This document shows positions 42,479-52,239 of a stretch of DNA of 64,000 nucleotides, piece after piece. The stretch is from JAICYJ01 sp963766445 (GTDB lineage Bacteria; Actinomycetota; Thermoleophilia; Gaiellales; JAICJC01). The translations under genes were made by a program, and so were the position numbers. Each line of letters opens with the position of its first letter. Within the stretch, counting starts at the first letter, position 1. The notes below the pieces were generated by a model. The model had not been told where the DNA came from. It saw only the letters and a list, made by a program, of their open reading frames with translations, and ran no database searches. The stretch lies in contig CAVXZW010000019.1 in NCBI GenBank assembly GCA_963766445.1, positions 62,001 to 126,000 of the forward strand. Direction: 5' to 3'.

Positions 42479-44574
42479 GCGCCGTGGCCGAACAGGCAGC
42501 TGTCCGCATCGAGGGCCTGACCGTCAGCTACCGGCGCCGCCGGAAGCTGCTGCGGGTGCTGAACGACGTGTCGTTCGAGATCGGCCACGGCGAGGCCTAC
42601 GGGCTGGTGGGCGAGTCCGGCTGCGGCAAGACGACCGCGGCGATGGCGCTGATGCGCTACCTGCCCGACAACGCGGTGGTCGACGGCGGCCGCATCATGT
42701 TCGGCGATGAGGACGTGCTGACCGCCAGCGACTCCACGCTGCGCAAGTGGCGGGGCGAGCGCATGGCGATGGTCTACCAGGACCCCGGCTCCGCCCTCAA
42801 TCCGTCCATCAAGGTGGGCGAGCAGATCGCCGAGGTCTACCGCTTCCACAAGCACCTCGGCAAGTCGGACGCGCTGGCTGCCGCCATCGAGATGCTCTCG
42901 ACGGTGCAGATCTCGGCGCCCGACCGGGTCGCACGGCGGTACCCCCACGAGCTGTCCGGCGGCCAGCAGCAGCGCGTCATGTTCGCCATGGCGCTGGCCA
43001 CCGACCCCGACCTGCTGGTGCTGGACGAGCCCACCACCGGCCTCGACGCGACGGTCGAGGCGGAGGTGCTCGACCTGGTCGAGCAGCTGCGCGCCCAGTT
43101 CAACACATCGATCCTGTTCGTCAGCCACAACCTGGGGATCGTCGCGCGCGTCTGCGAGCGGGTGGGCGTGCTGTACGCGGGGCGGCTGATCGAGCAGGGG
43201 CCGGCGCAGGAGCTGTTCCAGAGCCCGCGGCACCCCTACACGCTGGCGTTGCTTCGCTGCATGCCGCGGCTGGGGATGCGCAAGGACACCGACCGGCTGG
43301 ACTCGATCGCGGGATCGCTGCCGCCGCTGGGCGCCGAGATCGCCGGTTGCGTGTATGCCGACCGCTGCCCGATCGCGCGCGACCGCTGCCGCACCGAGCC
43401 GCCGCAGATCGAACCGGTGAACGAGCGGCACGGCGCCCGCTGCTTCTACCACGAGGAGGTGCCGGGCATCCCGCCGCAGGCGCAGGGGATCGAGCAGGTG
43501 CCGGCCGCGGCCGTCGAGCAGGGGATGCTGCTCGAGGTGGAGCAGCTGGTCAAGGCCTACGGCTCCGGCGCGAACGCGGTCCTGGCCGTCGCCGGCGTCG
43601 ACGTGCACGTCGCCCGCGGCGAGGTGCTGGGGCTGGTGGGCGAGTCGGGCAGCGGCAAGACCTCGCTGGCCAAGTGCATCGTGGGGCTGATCGACCCGAC
43701 CGAGGGCAGCATCGAGTTCGAGCACATGGACGTCACGAAGGGCCGGTCGCGCGGCCGCGAGGCGAGGCGCAGGCTGCAGATGGTGTTCCAGAATCCCGAC
43801 AACGCCCTCAACCCCAGCCACACGGTCGGCTCGATCCTGCGCCGCTCGCTGCAGCTGCTGGCCGGTGTCAGGAGCAAGGGGCAGCAGGATGCGGAGTTGG
43901 AGGCGCTGACCAGGTCGGTGCGGCTGGAGCCGCGCCACCTGGACGTGCGGCCGTCATCGCTCTCGGGCGGTCTCAAGCAGCGGGTGGCGATCGCCCGATC
44001 GTTCGCCGGCAAGCCGTCGATGGTGCTGTGCGACGAGCCGACCTCGGCGCTGGACGTGTCGGTGCAGGCGGCGATCCTGAACCTGCTGGTCGACCTGCAG
44101 CGGCGCGAGGGCGTCTCCTACGTCTTCATCTCCCACGACCTCGCCGTCGTGCGCTACGTGGCCGACCGGATCGCCGTCATGTACCTGGGGCAGATCGTGG
44201 ATGTCGGCCCCAGCGAGGCCGTGTTCAGCGTGCCACACCATCCCTACACCGAGGCGCTGTTGTCGGCCATCCCCACCCTCGACATCGAGGCGAAGGCCCG
44301 CATCAAGCTGCGCGGGACGCTGCCCAGCCCCAGCGATCCGCCCAGCGGCTGCCGCTTCCACACGCGCTGCCCGCGCTACCTGGGCGATATCTGCAAGACC
44401 GAGGAGCCACCCTGGCAGGACAGCACCGGCGGCCAGCGCTACCGCTGCCACATCGCGCCCGACGAGCTGGAGCGGCTGCAGACGCAGGACGCCGGCGACG
44501 CAGGCCGGCGACCCGGTCGCCTGAGAGCCCTGCGGGGCGAGGGGACGGCGTTGCTCGGACCGCCATGCGCTTAA
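42475..44574 (+). CDS. dual ABC ATPase (DppD-DppF fusion type)
   Basis: 699 residues with two full ATPase domains. Domain 1 has Walker A GLVGESGCGKTTAAMALM, signature LSGGQQQRVMFAMAL and Walker B LLVLDEPTTGLDATVEAEV. Domain 2 has GLVGESGSGKTSLAKCIV, LSGGLKQRVAIARSFAG and MVLCDEPTSALDVSVQAAI. Each ends with the oligopeptide-transporter Cys-rich loop (CVYADRCPIARDRCR, and CRFHTRCPRYLGDICKTEE). It energises the two permeases. The start was set at ATG 42475, overlapping the permease TGA. The last 35 residues are an Arg/Gly-rich tail. Confidence 0.93.
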   Translation: MSAVAEQAAVRIEGLTVSYRRRRKLLRVLNDVSFEIGHGEAYGLVGESGCGKTTAAMALMRYLPDNAVVDGGRIMFGDEDVLTASDSTLRKWRGERMAMVYQDPGSALNPSIKVGEQIAEVYRFHKHLGKSDALAAAIEMLSTVQISAPDRVARRYPHELSGGQQQRVMFAMALATDPDLLVLDEPTTGLDATVEAEVLDLVEQLRAQFNTSILFVSHNLGIVARVCERVGVLYAGRLIEQGPAQELFQSPRHPYTLALLRCMPRLGMRKDTDRLDSIAGSLPPLGAEIAGCVYADRCPIARDRCRTEPPQIEPVNERHGARCFYHEEVPGIPPQAQGIEQVPAAAVEQGMLLEVEQLVKAYGSGANAVLAVAGVDVHVARGEVLGLVGESGSGKTSLAKCIVGLIDPTEGSIEFEHMDVTKGRSRGREARRRLQMVFQNPDNALNPSHTVGSILRRSLQLLAGVRSKGQQDAELEALTRSVRLEPRHLDVRPSSLSGGLKQRVAIARSFAGKPSMVLCDEPTSALDVSVQAAILNLLVDLQRREGVSYVFISHDLAVVRYVADRIAVMYLGQIVDVGPSEAVFSVPHHPYTEALLSAIPTLDIEAKARIKLRGTLPSPSDPPSGCRFHTRCPRYLGDICKTEEPPWQDSTGGQRYRCHIAPDELERLQTQDAGDAGRRPGRLRALRGEGTALLGPPCA

Positions 44575-44623
44575 CGTGCCCTTAACGTGCATATTATGCA
44601 CGAGATGCGTATTATGAGCGCAT
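44571..44623. promoter_or_regulatory. candidate IclR operator region with palindromes and direct repeats
   Basis: GTGCATATTATGCAC (44587-44601) is a perfect 15-base palindrome. TTAACGTGC is repeated at 44571 and 44582. ATGCG at 44605-44609 mirrors CGCAT at 44619-44623 across the start codon, and TATTATG recurs at 44592 and 44610. The density right before the IclR ATG suggests autoregulation. Confidence 0.6.
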
Positions 44624-45371
44624 GGAACAGATCTCCGGGTGTCAGGCTGTTGAGCGTGCGATCACGATCCTGGAGCTGTTCGACGAGCACCGCACGGTCG
44701 TCGGCGTGGGCGATGCCGCCAAGGCGCTGGGCGTGCATCGCAGCACCGCATCGCGGCTGATGGCGACGCTCGAGCGCCGCGGGCTGCTGGAGCAGGCGGA
44801 GGGCTCCGCCAGCTACCGCCTGGGCCTGGGCCTGGTGCCGCTGGCCGGCTACGTGCTGAACCGCTTTCCCGTCCGCGCCCAGGCCGGACAGGTGCTGCGG
44901 GAGCTGCGCGACGCGACCGGCGAGACGGCCTGGCTGGGCGTGCTCGACGCGCACAAGATCACCTACCTCGACCAGGCTTCCAGCCGCCACGTCACCGTCA
45001 ACGTCGACTGGGTCGGCGTCCGCCACGAGCTGACGGAGGGCGTCACCGGCCGGCTGCTGCTGGCTTACCAGCCCGGCGACGTGATCGACCGGCTCGTGGC
45101 CGAGGCGCCCGCCGAGGCGCCGGGCCTGTCCGACACCGAACTGGCGCAGGTGCGCCGGCAGGGCCACGCCATCCGCATCAGCGAGGGCGAGGACGGCTAC
45201 TGCGGCGTCGCGGTGCCGATCCGCGATGCCGGCGGCATGGTGGTGGCCGCGATCGCCCTCGGAGGACCGCGGTTCCGCGTCTCCGAGCAGCGGGTGCGCG
45301 ACGAGCTGTTGCCGGCGGCACTCAACGCCGCCGCCCGCGTGTCCGAGGCGCTGGGTCACCGGGCCGCTTGA
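44622..45371 (+). CDS. IclR-family transcriptional regulator
   Basis: 249 residues. The winged helix is CQAVERAITILELFDEHRTV, GDAAKALGVHRSTASRLMAT and LERRGLLEQAEGSASYRLGL. The IclR effector domain follows (LRELRDATGETAWLGVLDAH, HELTEGVTGRLLLAYQPGDV, ISEGEDGYCGVAVPIRDAGG). IclR regulators sense aromatic or aliphatic acids and usually govern adjacent catabolic genes. The next gene begins within its stop (TGATG), so regulator and transport/catabolic genes form one transcript. Confidence 0.93.
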   Translation: MEQISGCQAVERAITILELFDEHRTVVGVGDAAKALGVHRSTASRLMATLERRGLLEQAEGSASYRLGLGLVPLAGYVLNRFPVRAQAGQVLRELRDATGETAWLGVLDAHKITYLDQASSRHVTVNVDWVGVRHELTEGVTGRLLLAYQPGDVIDRLVAEAPAEAPGLSDTELAQVRRQGHAIRISEGEDGYCGVAVPIRDAGGMVVAAIALGGPRFRVSEQRVRDELLPAALNAAARVSEALGHRAA

Positions 45372-46564
45372 TGAGCACACGCCGACGCGGCTTCTACCCG
45401 GTTGCGGCGCTGTCCGGGCTCTCCTTCGGCGTGCTGGCCGTGGCCGTCCCGCTGCACGTCGCCGCCATGCACCGGCCCGCCTCGCTGGCCGGCCAGCTGC
45501 TCGCATCGGTCACCGTCGCCGTGGCGCTGGCCGCGCTGGGCGCCGGTGTCGTCGGCAGGATGGTGGGCAGCGCCCGCAACCTGCTGGTGACGTCGATCGC
45601 GGTCACCGCTGTGGTCAGGCGGTGCTGCTGGCCGCGTCGTCCACGGCCTGGATGGTGGTGGGCACCGCTCTGGTCGGCGCCGGCATCGGCCTGTTCTGGG
45701 TCGCCAGCCAGACGCTGCTCGGCCGCTCGTCCGGCGGCGACGGCAGCGAGCGCGCCTTCGCCCACCACTACGCCGCCTACACGCTCGGGGTCGCCGGAGG
45801 CTCCGCGATCGTCGGCACCGTCGCCGCAGTCCTGCGCCACGCGGGCATCGGCGAGGCGGATGCCATCCAGCTCAGCTACGGGCTGGCGCTGGCCGCGATG
45901 CTGCTGGCGCTGGTGCTGTGGCGCCCTCGCCGCGAGCGCGACGCCGTCCCGCGCGGACTGCGCCCGCGCACCTCGCCTCAGGCGGTGGCGGTGCAGCTGC
46001 CCGACCTGCTGCTGGTCTCCGCGCTGGCGATGATGCTGCCGCTGACGCCGATCGTGCTTCTGCGCGACTTCCACCTGGCGCCGTTCGTGGTCGGGCTGAC
46101 CGTGGCGTGCGTCCAGGCCGGCAAGATCGGCGGCGCGCTTTGCCGGCCGCATCATCACCCGTGAGAGCGGTCATCGCCGGGCGATCCTGTTGCTGCTGGG
46201 CGCGGGTGCCGTCCTCAGCCTGGCGCTGTGCGCCTCCACCAGCACGCTCGGCGCACCGCTGTTCGTGCTGGCGCTGGTCGCCACCTCCTTCGTCGCCACG
46301 GGCGCCTGGCCGCTGATCGTGGACTCGGCGCTGGCTCGCATCGAGCCGGACACCCGGCCCAACGTGACGGTCACGTGGAACGCCTTCGAGTACGGCGTGA
46401 TCGCGACGGTGACAGCGCTGTCCGGCTGGCTGCTGGCCAGCCTGCACAGCCCCGAGCTGCTGTTCGCGCTGGGGGCGGCGCTGCTCGCGGCGGCAACCGT
46501 GTCGGCGGGCTTCGTGCTGCGGCTGCCGGTGTACGCTCCGGAGGTGCCGGAGCTCTCGTCATGA
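45371..46564 (+). CDS. MFS transporter (two frameshifts)
   Basis: 397 codons, with one missing base near 45612 and one extra T near 46142. About 12 helices: GFYPVAALSGLSFGVLAVAV, MVVGTALVGAGIGLFWVASQ, YTLGVAGGSAIVGTVAAVL, then after the second shift AGRIITRESGHRRAILLLLG and TGAWPLIVDSALARIEPDTR. The pattern is of a generic MFS carrier of the YfkF/AraJ-like size, with no substrate signature. It overlaps the IclR stop by one base and ends in an ATGA overlap with the oxidoreductase, so it probably moves the pathway's substrate or product. Confidence 0.82.
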
Positions 46565-47559
46565 CCGCGGACCTGCGGCTGGGGATGATCGGCGCCGGCT
46601 GGATCGCAGACCGGCATCTGCAGAGCGTCTCGCGAGCTGCAACAGGTCTCCGTCGTCGCGGTGGCCGACCTCGATCGCACCCGCGCCGAGCGGGTCGCGT
46701 CGGCGGCGGGAGCGGCCGTGCACGACGACTGGCGGGCCATGCTCGACCAGGAGCAGATGGACGCCGTGATGGTGCTGACGCCGCCGCTGGCACACCGCGA
46801 GCCGCTGGAGGCCGCCGTCGAACGAGGGCTGCCGGTGTACCTGGAGAAGCCGGTCGCCCGCACGCACGACGACGCCGTCGCCATCGCCGACGCGGTGCGC
46901 GGCGCCGGGGCGCTGGTCGCCGTCGGCTACCAGTACCGCGCGCTGGACTTCCTTCCCGACCTGGCCGCTGCGGCCGCCGCCGACCCGCTCGGCCTGCTCG
47001 CCTCGTACAGCGTTGGAGCCACGGCCGGGCGGCCCTGGTTCGTTCAGCAGGCCCAGGGTGGTGGCCAGGTGCTGGAGCGGGCCAGCCACCACATCGACCT
47101 GCAGCGGGCGATCGCCGGCGAGGTCGACTGGGTGCAGGCGGCCGGGTCGCAGGTCGACCTGGCAGGCGACCAGCGGCCGGCGGGATCCGACATCGACGAC
47201 GTGATCACGCTCACGCTCGGCTTCCGCTCGGGTGCGCTCGGCACCGTTCTGGTGGCCTGGACGCAGCCCAGCCTGCCCTCCCGCTACACGCTGGACCTGG
47301 TGTCGTCGCCGGTCGGTCAATGCGCGTCGAGCTCGACCCAGGGTTCTCGGCGATCGGCGTCCGCGGCGGCGGCGAGATGTCGCTGCGTACCGACGCGCCT
47401 CCGATCCAGCGCGGCCTGGAGCGGTTCCTGGATGCGGTGCGGGCGGGCGATCCCGGCCTGGTCGCGTGCAACGTCGAGCAGGCCGCCGGCACGCTCGACG
47501 TGGCGCTGGCGTGTGAGCGGGCGCTGGCCGGCGGCGGCCGCGTCACCGTCGAGTCGTGA
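46561..47559 (+). CDS. Gfo/Idh/MocA-family oxidoreductase (two frameshifts)
   Basis: 332 codons, with one extra base near 46640 and one missing near 47310. The Rossmann start TADLRLGMIGAGWIADRHLQ is followed by VAVADLDRTRAERVASAAGA and GLPVYLEKPVARTHDDAVAI, the EKP catalytic Lys motif. The C-terminal half has GGQVLERASHHIDLQRAIAG (catalytic His) and closes with LDVALACERALAGGG. Such enzymes oxidise or reduce sugars, inositols and related rings with NAD(P). The stop overlaps the next gene's GTG (GTGA). Confidence 0.87.
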   Translation: MTADLRLGMIGAGWIADRHLQSVSRAATGLRRRGGRPRSHPRRAGRVGGGSGRARRLAGHARPGADGRRDGADAAAGTPRAAGGRRRTRAAGVPGEAGRPHARRRRRHRRRGARRRGAGRRRLPVPRAGLPSRPGRCGRRRPARPARLVQRWSHGRAALVRSAGPGWWPGAGAGQPPHRPAAGDRRRGRLGAGGRVAGRPGRRPAAGGIRHRRRDHAHARLPLGCARHRSGGLDAAQPALPLHAGPGVVAGRSMRVELDPGFSAIGVRGGGEMSLRTDAPPIQRGLERFLDAVRAGDPGLVACNVEQAAGTLDVALACERALAGGGRVTVES

Positions 47560-48911
47560 GCGACCACGAGCTGGTGATCCGCGGCGGCCGCGTGATCGGC
47601 GCGGACGGGGAGCGGACGGCGGACGTGGCGGTGGACGGCGAGCTGATCGCGGCGGTGCGCCGGGCCTGCGCGGCCGGCGTGAGATCGACGCGGACGGGCT
47701 GTACGTGATCCCGGGAGCGGTCGACGGGCACGTGCACATGCGAACCGACCGGCCGCTGCACGTCTACGACGACACGTTCGAGACCGGCGGTACGGCGGCG
47801 GCATTCGGCGGCGTCACGACGATCATCGACCAGGCCCAGGTGGAGCCGGGCACGCCGCTGATGGAGGGCTTCCGCAAGCGGCGGGCCGAGGCCGACGGCC
47901 ACTGCCCGATCGACTACGGGCTGCACCTGAACCTGCGCGAGCCGTCGCTGGCGCGGGTCGACGAGATCCCGGCGGTGATGGCCGAGGGCGTGCCCACGGT
48001 CAAGATGTTCATGACCTATGAGACCTACCAGCTGCCCGACGACATCATCTTCCGGGCGATGCAGCGTGTCGCCGGGAACGACGGCATGGCCGTCGTCCAC
48101 GCGCGAGAACGGCGCCATCGTGGCCGAGCTATCGCGAGAGTTGGAGCAGCTGGGCCGCACCGATCCACGCTGGTATCCGTCGATCAGCCCGCCGGTGATG
48201 GAGGGGGAGGCCGCACACCGGGCGCTGGCGCTGGCCCGGCTGGCGGGGTGCCGGCTGCTGCTGTTCCACCTCACCACCACCGACTCGCTGGCCGAGCTGC
48301 GGCGTGCGCGCGACGCGGGTCAGGCCGCCTTCGGCGAGGCGCTGCTGCACCATCTGCTGCTGGGCGACGAGCTCTACCTCGATCCCGAGCTGGCGCCGCA
48401 GTTCATGGGCACGCCGCCGCTGCGGCCCCGGCTGCATCGCGACGCGCTGTGGCGGGCGCTGGCCGAGGGCACGCTCGACGTCGTCTCCACCGACCACGGG
48501 CCTCGCCGCCGGATGGCGGACGAGTCGGGCAGGCTGCGGCACCAATCCGGCACGAGCGGGGTCGAGGTGCGGCTGGCGCTGATGCACGATCGCGGGGTGC
48601 TGGACGGCCGCATCGACCCGCAGCGCTGGGTCGACGTCTGCTGCACCGCGCCGGCAAGGCTGCACGGGCTGCCACAGAAGGGCCGGCTGGAGCCCGGGCG
48701 CGACGCCGACATCGTGCTGTTCGACCCCGCCGCGACCCGGCGGCTGTCGGCCGGCGTCCTGCACTCGGACATCGACCACTCCACCTACGACGGGCAGGAC
48801 GTGCGCGGCTGGCCGGTCGTCACGATCAGCCGCGGCCAGGTGATCGCCGACCGTGGCGAGTGGCTGGGCGAGCCCGGCCGCGGCCGCTTCCTGCGCCGGT
48901 CGATCGACTAG
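47556..48911 (+). CDS. hydantoinase/dihydropyrimidinase/allantoinase-family amidohydrolase (two frameshifts)
   Basis: 451 codons, with one missing base near 47675 and one extra near 48106. N terminus ELVIRGGRVIGADGERTADV; metal motif IPGAVDGHVHMRTDRPL; carboxylated-Lys region EGVPTVKMFMTYETYQLPD; then VVHAENGAIVAELSRE, LLLFHLTTTDSLAELRRARD and the final metal Asp in DVVSTDHGPRRRM. The closing KGRLEPGRDADIVLFDP is typical of the superfamily. It hydrolyses a cyclic amide such as hydantoin, dihydropyrimidine or allantoin. It is the last gene of the coupled IclR operon. Confidence 0.88.
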
Positions 48912-48912
48912 A

Positions 48913-50029
48913 CTAGTTCGCCAGATCGAGCACGACCCTGCGGCCGCTGCCCGATCGCAGCAGGTTGAAGGCCTCGGCGATCCCGTCGAGTGGCAGCCGG
49001 TGTGAGATCAGCCGGTCGAGCGGCAGCCGTCCGCGCGCGTACTGGTCGAGGATCACGACGAAGTCGCGCTCCGGCCGAGCCGAGCCGTACAGCGCTCCCA
49101 TCACGCGCCGCTCCATGCGCGGGATCGACAGCGCCGGCAGCTCCAGCACCGCGTCCTCGGCCGGGATCCCGATCAGAACGGCCGTGCCGCGGCGACGCGT
49201 CGAGAGGAACGCGGCGCGCATCGCGTCGCTGCGGCCGGTGGCCTCGATCGCCACGTCGACACCGCCGCCCGATGCCTCCTGCACCCGCTCTGCCGTCTCC
49301 TCGGCCGTGGCCGCGGCCTGGACGGCGTCCGTTGCCCCCAGGGACAGCGCCGCCTCCAGCCTCCCCTCGATGGAGGTCGACGGCGATGATCGGCGCCGCT
49401 CCGACGGCGGCCAGGCCCATCACCGCCGACAGGCCGACGCCGCCGCAGCCGATCACGGCCGCGCGCTGGCCGGCGCGCACCTGCGCGCTGCGCCAGACGG
49501 CGCAGATCCCGGTGGTGACCGCACAACCCACCAGCGCCGCCACCTCGGGCGGCACGTCATCGGGGATCGGCACGCACGACGCCTCGGGCAGCACCGTCCG
49601 CTCGGCGAAGGACGAGATGAACGAGTAGTGGTAGACGGGCTCGCCGCCGCGTGACAGCCGGGTGGTGCCGTCCAGCAGCGTGCCCTGCGCCATCATCGGC
49701 CAGGCCACTCCGCACAGGTGCGGCAGGTCGTCCAGGCACTCGGCGCAACGCCCGCACGACGGCGCCCATGAAAGCGCCACGTGCTGGCCCGCCGCGACCC
49801 GCGTCACGCCGTCACCGACCGCCTCGACCACGCCCGCCCCCTCGTGCCCGAGGACGGCTGGGCAGCGGGTCTCGGCAGTGCCGTCGATGGCGTTCAGATC
49901 GCTGTGGCAGACGCCGCTTGCCAGCAGCCGCACCTGCACCTCGCCGGCCCGCGGGGGTGCCAGGTCAAGCTCCTGCACCTCGAGGTCGCCCCCGACTCCC
50001 TCCAGCACCGCGGCCCGGATGGTGGTCAT
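48913..50029 (-). CDS. Zn-dependent alcohol dehydrogenase, class III-like (frameshifted)
   Basis: 371 codons after removing one extra G from a GGGG run near 49370. Catalytic Zn: ASGVCHSDLNAIDG (Cys) and PAVLGHEGAGVVEAVGDGVT (His-Glu). Structural Zn: SCGRCAECLDDLPHLC, with four Cys. Rossmann region: AAVIGCGGVGLSAVMGLAAV. The GATD and GGGVDVAIEATGR region and the length resemble class III formaldehyde/NDMA-dependent alcohol dehydrogenases. Its end is one base from the hydantoinase stop on the other strand. The substrate is unknown; a pathway alcohol or aldehyde is likely. Confidence 0.88.
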
Positions 50030-50063
50030 GGTCGGCGAGTGTATCGGCTGCCATACTCACCCG

Positions 50064-51581
50064 ATGCAATCCGCTGACAGCGCCGCCGGCGAGCTCCTGA
50101 TCGAGGGGGCGGTCGTGGTGCCGTCGGCCGCAGGCGAGCCGATCGCAGACGCGACCGTGCTCGTCACCGACGGCGTCGTCACCGCGCTGGGCGATGGCGG
50201 CGAGCTCGCGGCCGCGCACCCTGCGGCGCGCCGCGCCGGTGGCCCCGGCATGCTGGTCATGCCGGGACTGGTGAACGCCCATCAGCACGCCGAGGGCGTG
50301 TCCACCTTCCAGATGGGGTTCGTGGACGAGCCGTTCGAGCCGTGGATGGCGTTGATGCATGCGCTGCCGTCCGTGGACGCCTACCTGACCACGCTCTACA
50401 AGTCGATGCTGATGCTGACCAGCGGGGTGACGACGCACGTGCACTCGCACTTCCCCGCCAAGCAGGGCTACGGCGACGATCCGGCCGGCGGCTACCTGGC
50501 GGAGCTCGAGGGGGCGGTCAGCGCCCACCGTGAGGCCGGTCTGCGCACCGCACTCGCGCCCTACTGGCGTGACCGCGCCTCGTTCGTCTACGACGACGAC
50601 GCGCGGTTCATCGACAGCCTGCCGGACGACCTGTCCGGCCCAGCGCGGGTGCTCGTCGACGGCCCCCGCATACCGAACAGCGTCTACATCGATGCCGTCA
50701 CCGAGCTGAACCGGCGGCTTGCGGGCGACGAGATGATCGGCGTGCAGCTGTCGATCGCGGCGCCTCAGTGGGCGTCGGACGAGCTGGTCGATGCCGTCGG
50801 CGAAGCGGCCGCCGCGCTTGGGATCGGCGTCCACCTGCACGCACTCGAGAGCCGCCGCCAGCTGGCCTGGGGGGATGATGTCCACGCGGGCAACGAGCTC
50901 CGCAGGCTGGCCGACCGGGGCGTGCTGGGCGACCGCACGGCGATCGCCCACGGCGTCTACCTGCGCGATGCGGACATCGACCTGATGGCCGAACGCGGCG
51001 CGATGGTGGCCCACAACTGCTCCTCGAACCTGCGGCTGGCCTGCGGCATCGCACCGGTGCGCCGCCTGGTGGCGCGTGGCGTCACCGTCGGCCTGGGCAG
51101 CGACGACATGACGCTCGACGATGACGACGACATGCTCAGCGAGGTACGGGCCGCGCACGTCACGCAGCGGGTGTGGGAGGGGCCGGATCCGCTGCTCGAT
51201 GCGCGCGACATCCTGCGAATGGCGTGGGAGGGCGGAGCCCGCATCGCCGGGCTCGAGGGCCAGGTCGGTCGGCTGGAACCCGGGTACCGGGCAGACGCGG
51301 TCGTGCTCGACCTGGATGCGATGCGCGGGGTCTACACCTCGCCCGCCGTCCCCTACCACGACCTGGTGGTGGCCCGCGCCCGGCGCCGGCACGTGCGGCA
51401 GGTGCTGGTGGCCGGGCGGGTGCTCGCGCAGGACGGCCGGCCGCTGCACCTGGACATGGACGCGCTCGGCGCCGAGGTGGCCGCGTCGGCCGACGCGGCC
51501 GTGCGGGCCGTCGACCCGGCCCGCGTGGAACTGCTGCAGCGGCTGCGGCCGTGGATGCTGCGCTACCCGCCGGCGTACTGA
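50064..51581 (+). CDS. amidohydrolase, deaminase/chlorohydrolase (TRZ/ATZ) type
   Basis: 505 residues, intact. Metal motif MLVMPGLVNAHQHAEGVSTF, then SGVTTHVHSHFPAKQGYG, IGVHLHALESRRQLAWGDDV, ALGDRTAIAHGVYLRDADID-like and the metal Asp in GVTVGLGSDDMTLDDDDDML. It closes VGRLEPGYRADAVVLDLDAM. This layout fits deaminases or hydrolases of aromatic ring amines or chlorides (cytosine/guanine deaminase and triazine hydrolase relatives). Start ATG 50064, divergent from the alcohol dehydrogenase. It lies between hydantoinase and cupin genes, suggesting a role on a nitrogenous ring or open-chain intermediate. Confidence 0.88.
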   Translation: MQSADSAAGELLIEGAVVVPSAAGEPIADATVLVTDGVVTALGDGGELAAAHPAARRAGGPGMLVMPGLVNAHQHAEGVSTFQMGFVDEPFEPWMALMHALPSVDAYLTTLYKSMLMLTSGVTTHVHSHFPAKQGYGDDPAGGYLAELEGAVSAHREAGLRTALAPYWRDRASFVYDDDARFIDSLPDDLSGPARVLVDGPRIPNSVYIDAVTELNRRLAGDEMIGVQLSIAAPQWASDELVDAVGEAAAALGIGVHLHALESRRQLAWGDDVHAGNELRRLADRGVLGDRTAIAHGVYLRDADIDLMAERGAMVAHNCSSNLRLACGIAPVRRLVARGVTVGLGSDDMTLDDDDDMLSEVRAAHVTQRVWEGPDPLLDARDILRMAWEGGARIAGLEGQVGRLEPGYRADAVVLDLDAMRGVYTSPAVPYHDLVVARARRRHVRQVLVAGRVLAQDGRPLHLDMDALGAEVAASADAAVRAVDPARVELLQRLRPWMLRYPPAY

Positions 51582-51594
51582 AGGAGGTTCACAC

Positions 51595-52239
51595 GTGCGC
51601 GAAGCTCGGATCGACCAGACGACAGAGGGCCGGCTACCGGTGGGTGAAGGCTGGTTCATCCTCAACCTCGGAGAGATGCCGTGGGAGACGGTTCCCGGCT
51701 TCGGGGTGTGGCGCGATCTCGACTGGGCCAGGGTGTCCGGCGACGAGCCGGTCGTCGGTATTCACGTCCACGTGCTGCAGCCTGGGGAGACCAACGGCTA
51801 CTACCACGCCGAAGCCGCCCAGGAAGGGTTCGTCGTGCTCAGCGGCGAGTGTCTGGCGCTCGTGGAGGGCCAGGAGCGGCCGATGCGCCAGTGGGACTTC
51901 CTCAACTCACCGCCGGGAACCGCTCACATCACGATCGGAGCCGGCGACGGACCCTGCGTGATCCTGATGTTCGGCGGCCCCGATCCCAGCCGGAAGGTCG
52001 AGTGGATCGCCGATGAGACCGCCGCCAGGTACGGAGCCAGCGTCGAGCAGACGACCGGGGACTCCGGCGAGGCGTACGGCGATCTGCCGGACGAGGTGCT
52101 CACGCCTCCCCCGGCGCCGTTCGGGAGGCGGGCGGCTAAGGCAGGCCGGCCGCATCGTCGTCCAGCACGACCACCGTCCGCGCGCCCTGCCCGCGGCGCA
52201 GCCGCTCGAAGGCGGCCTCGATCCCGTCCAGGTCGGTGA
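51595..52239 (+). CDS. cupin-domain protein
   Basis: About 180-214 residues. Cupin motifs: VVGIHVHVLQPGETNGYYHA (His-rich motif 1), EEGFVVLSGECLALVEGQER-like, and FLNSPPGTAHITIGAGDGPC (motif 2). AAGGAGG precedes the GTG start perfectly. The natural end is uncertain. The frame runs on for 100 bases over the opposite alcohol dehydrogenase with Arg/Pro-rich sequence. A stop in another frame near 52137, just after PPAPFGRRAA, may be the true end if one base is wrong. Confidence 0.8.
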   Translation: MREARIDQTTEGRLPVGEGWFILNLGEMPWETVPGFGVWRDLDWARVSGDEPVVGIHVHVLQPGETNGYYHAEAAQEGFVVLSGECLALVEGQERPMRQWDFLNSPPGTAHITIGAGDGPCVILMFGGPDPSRKVEWIADETAARYGASVEQTTGDSGEAYGDLPDEVLTPPPAPFGRRAAKAGRPHRRPARPPSARPARGAAARRRPRSRPGR

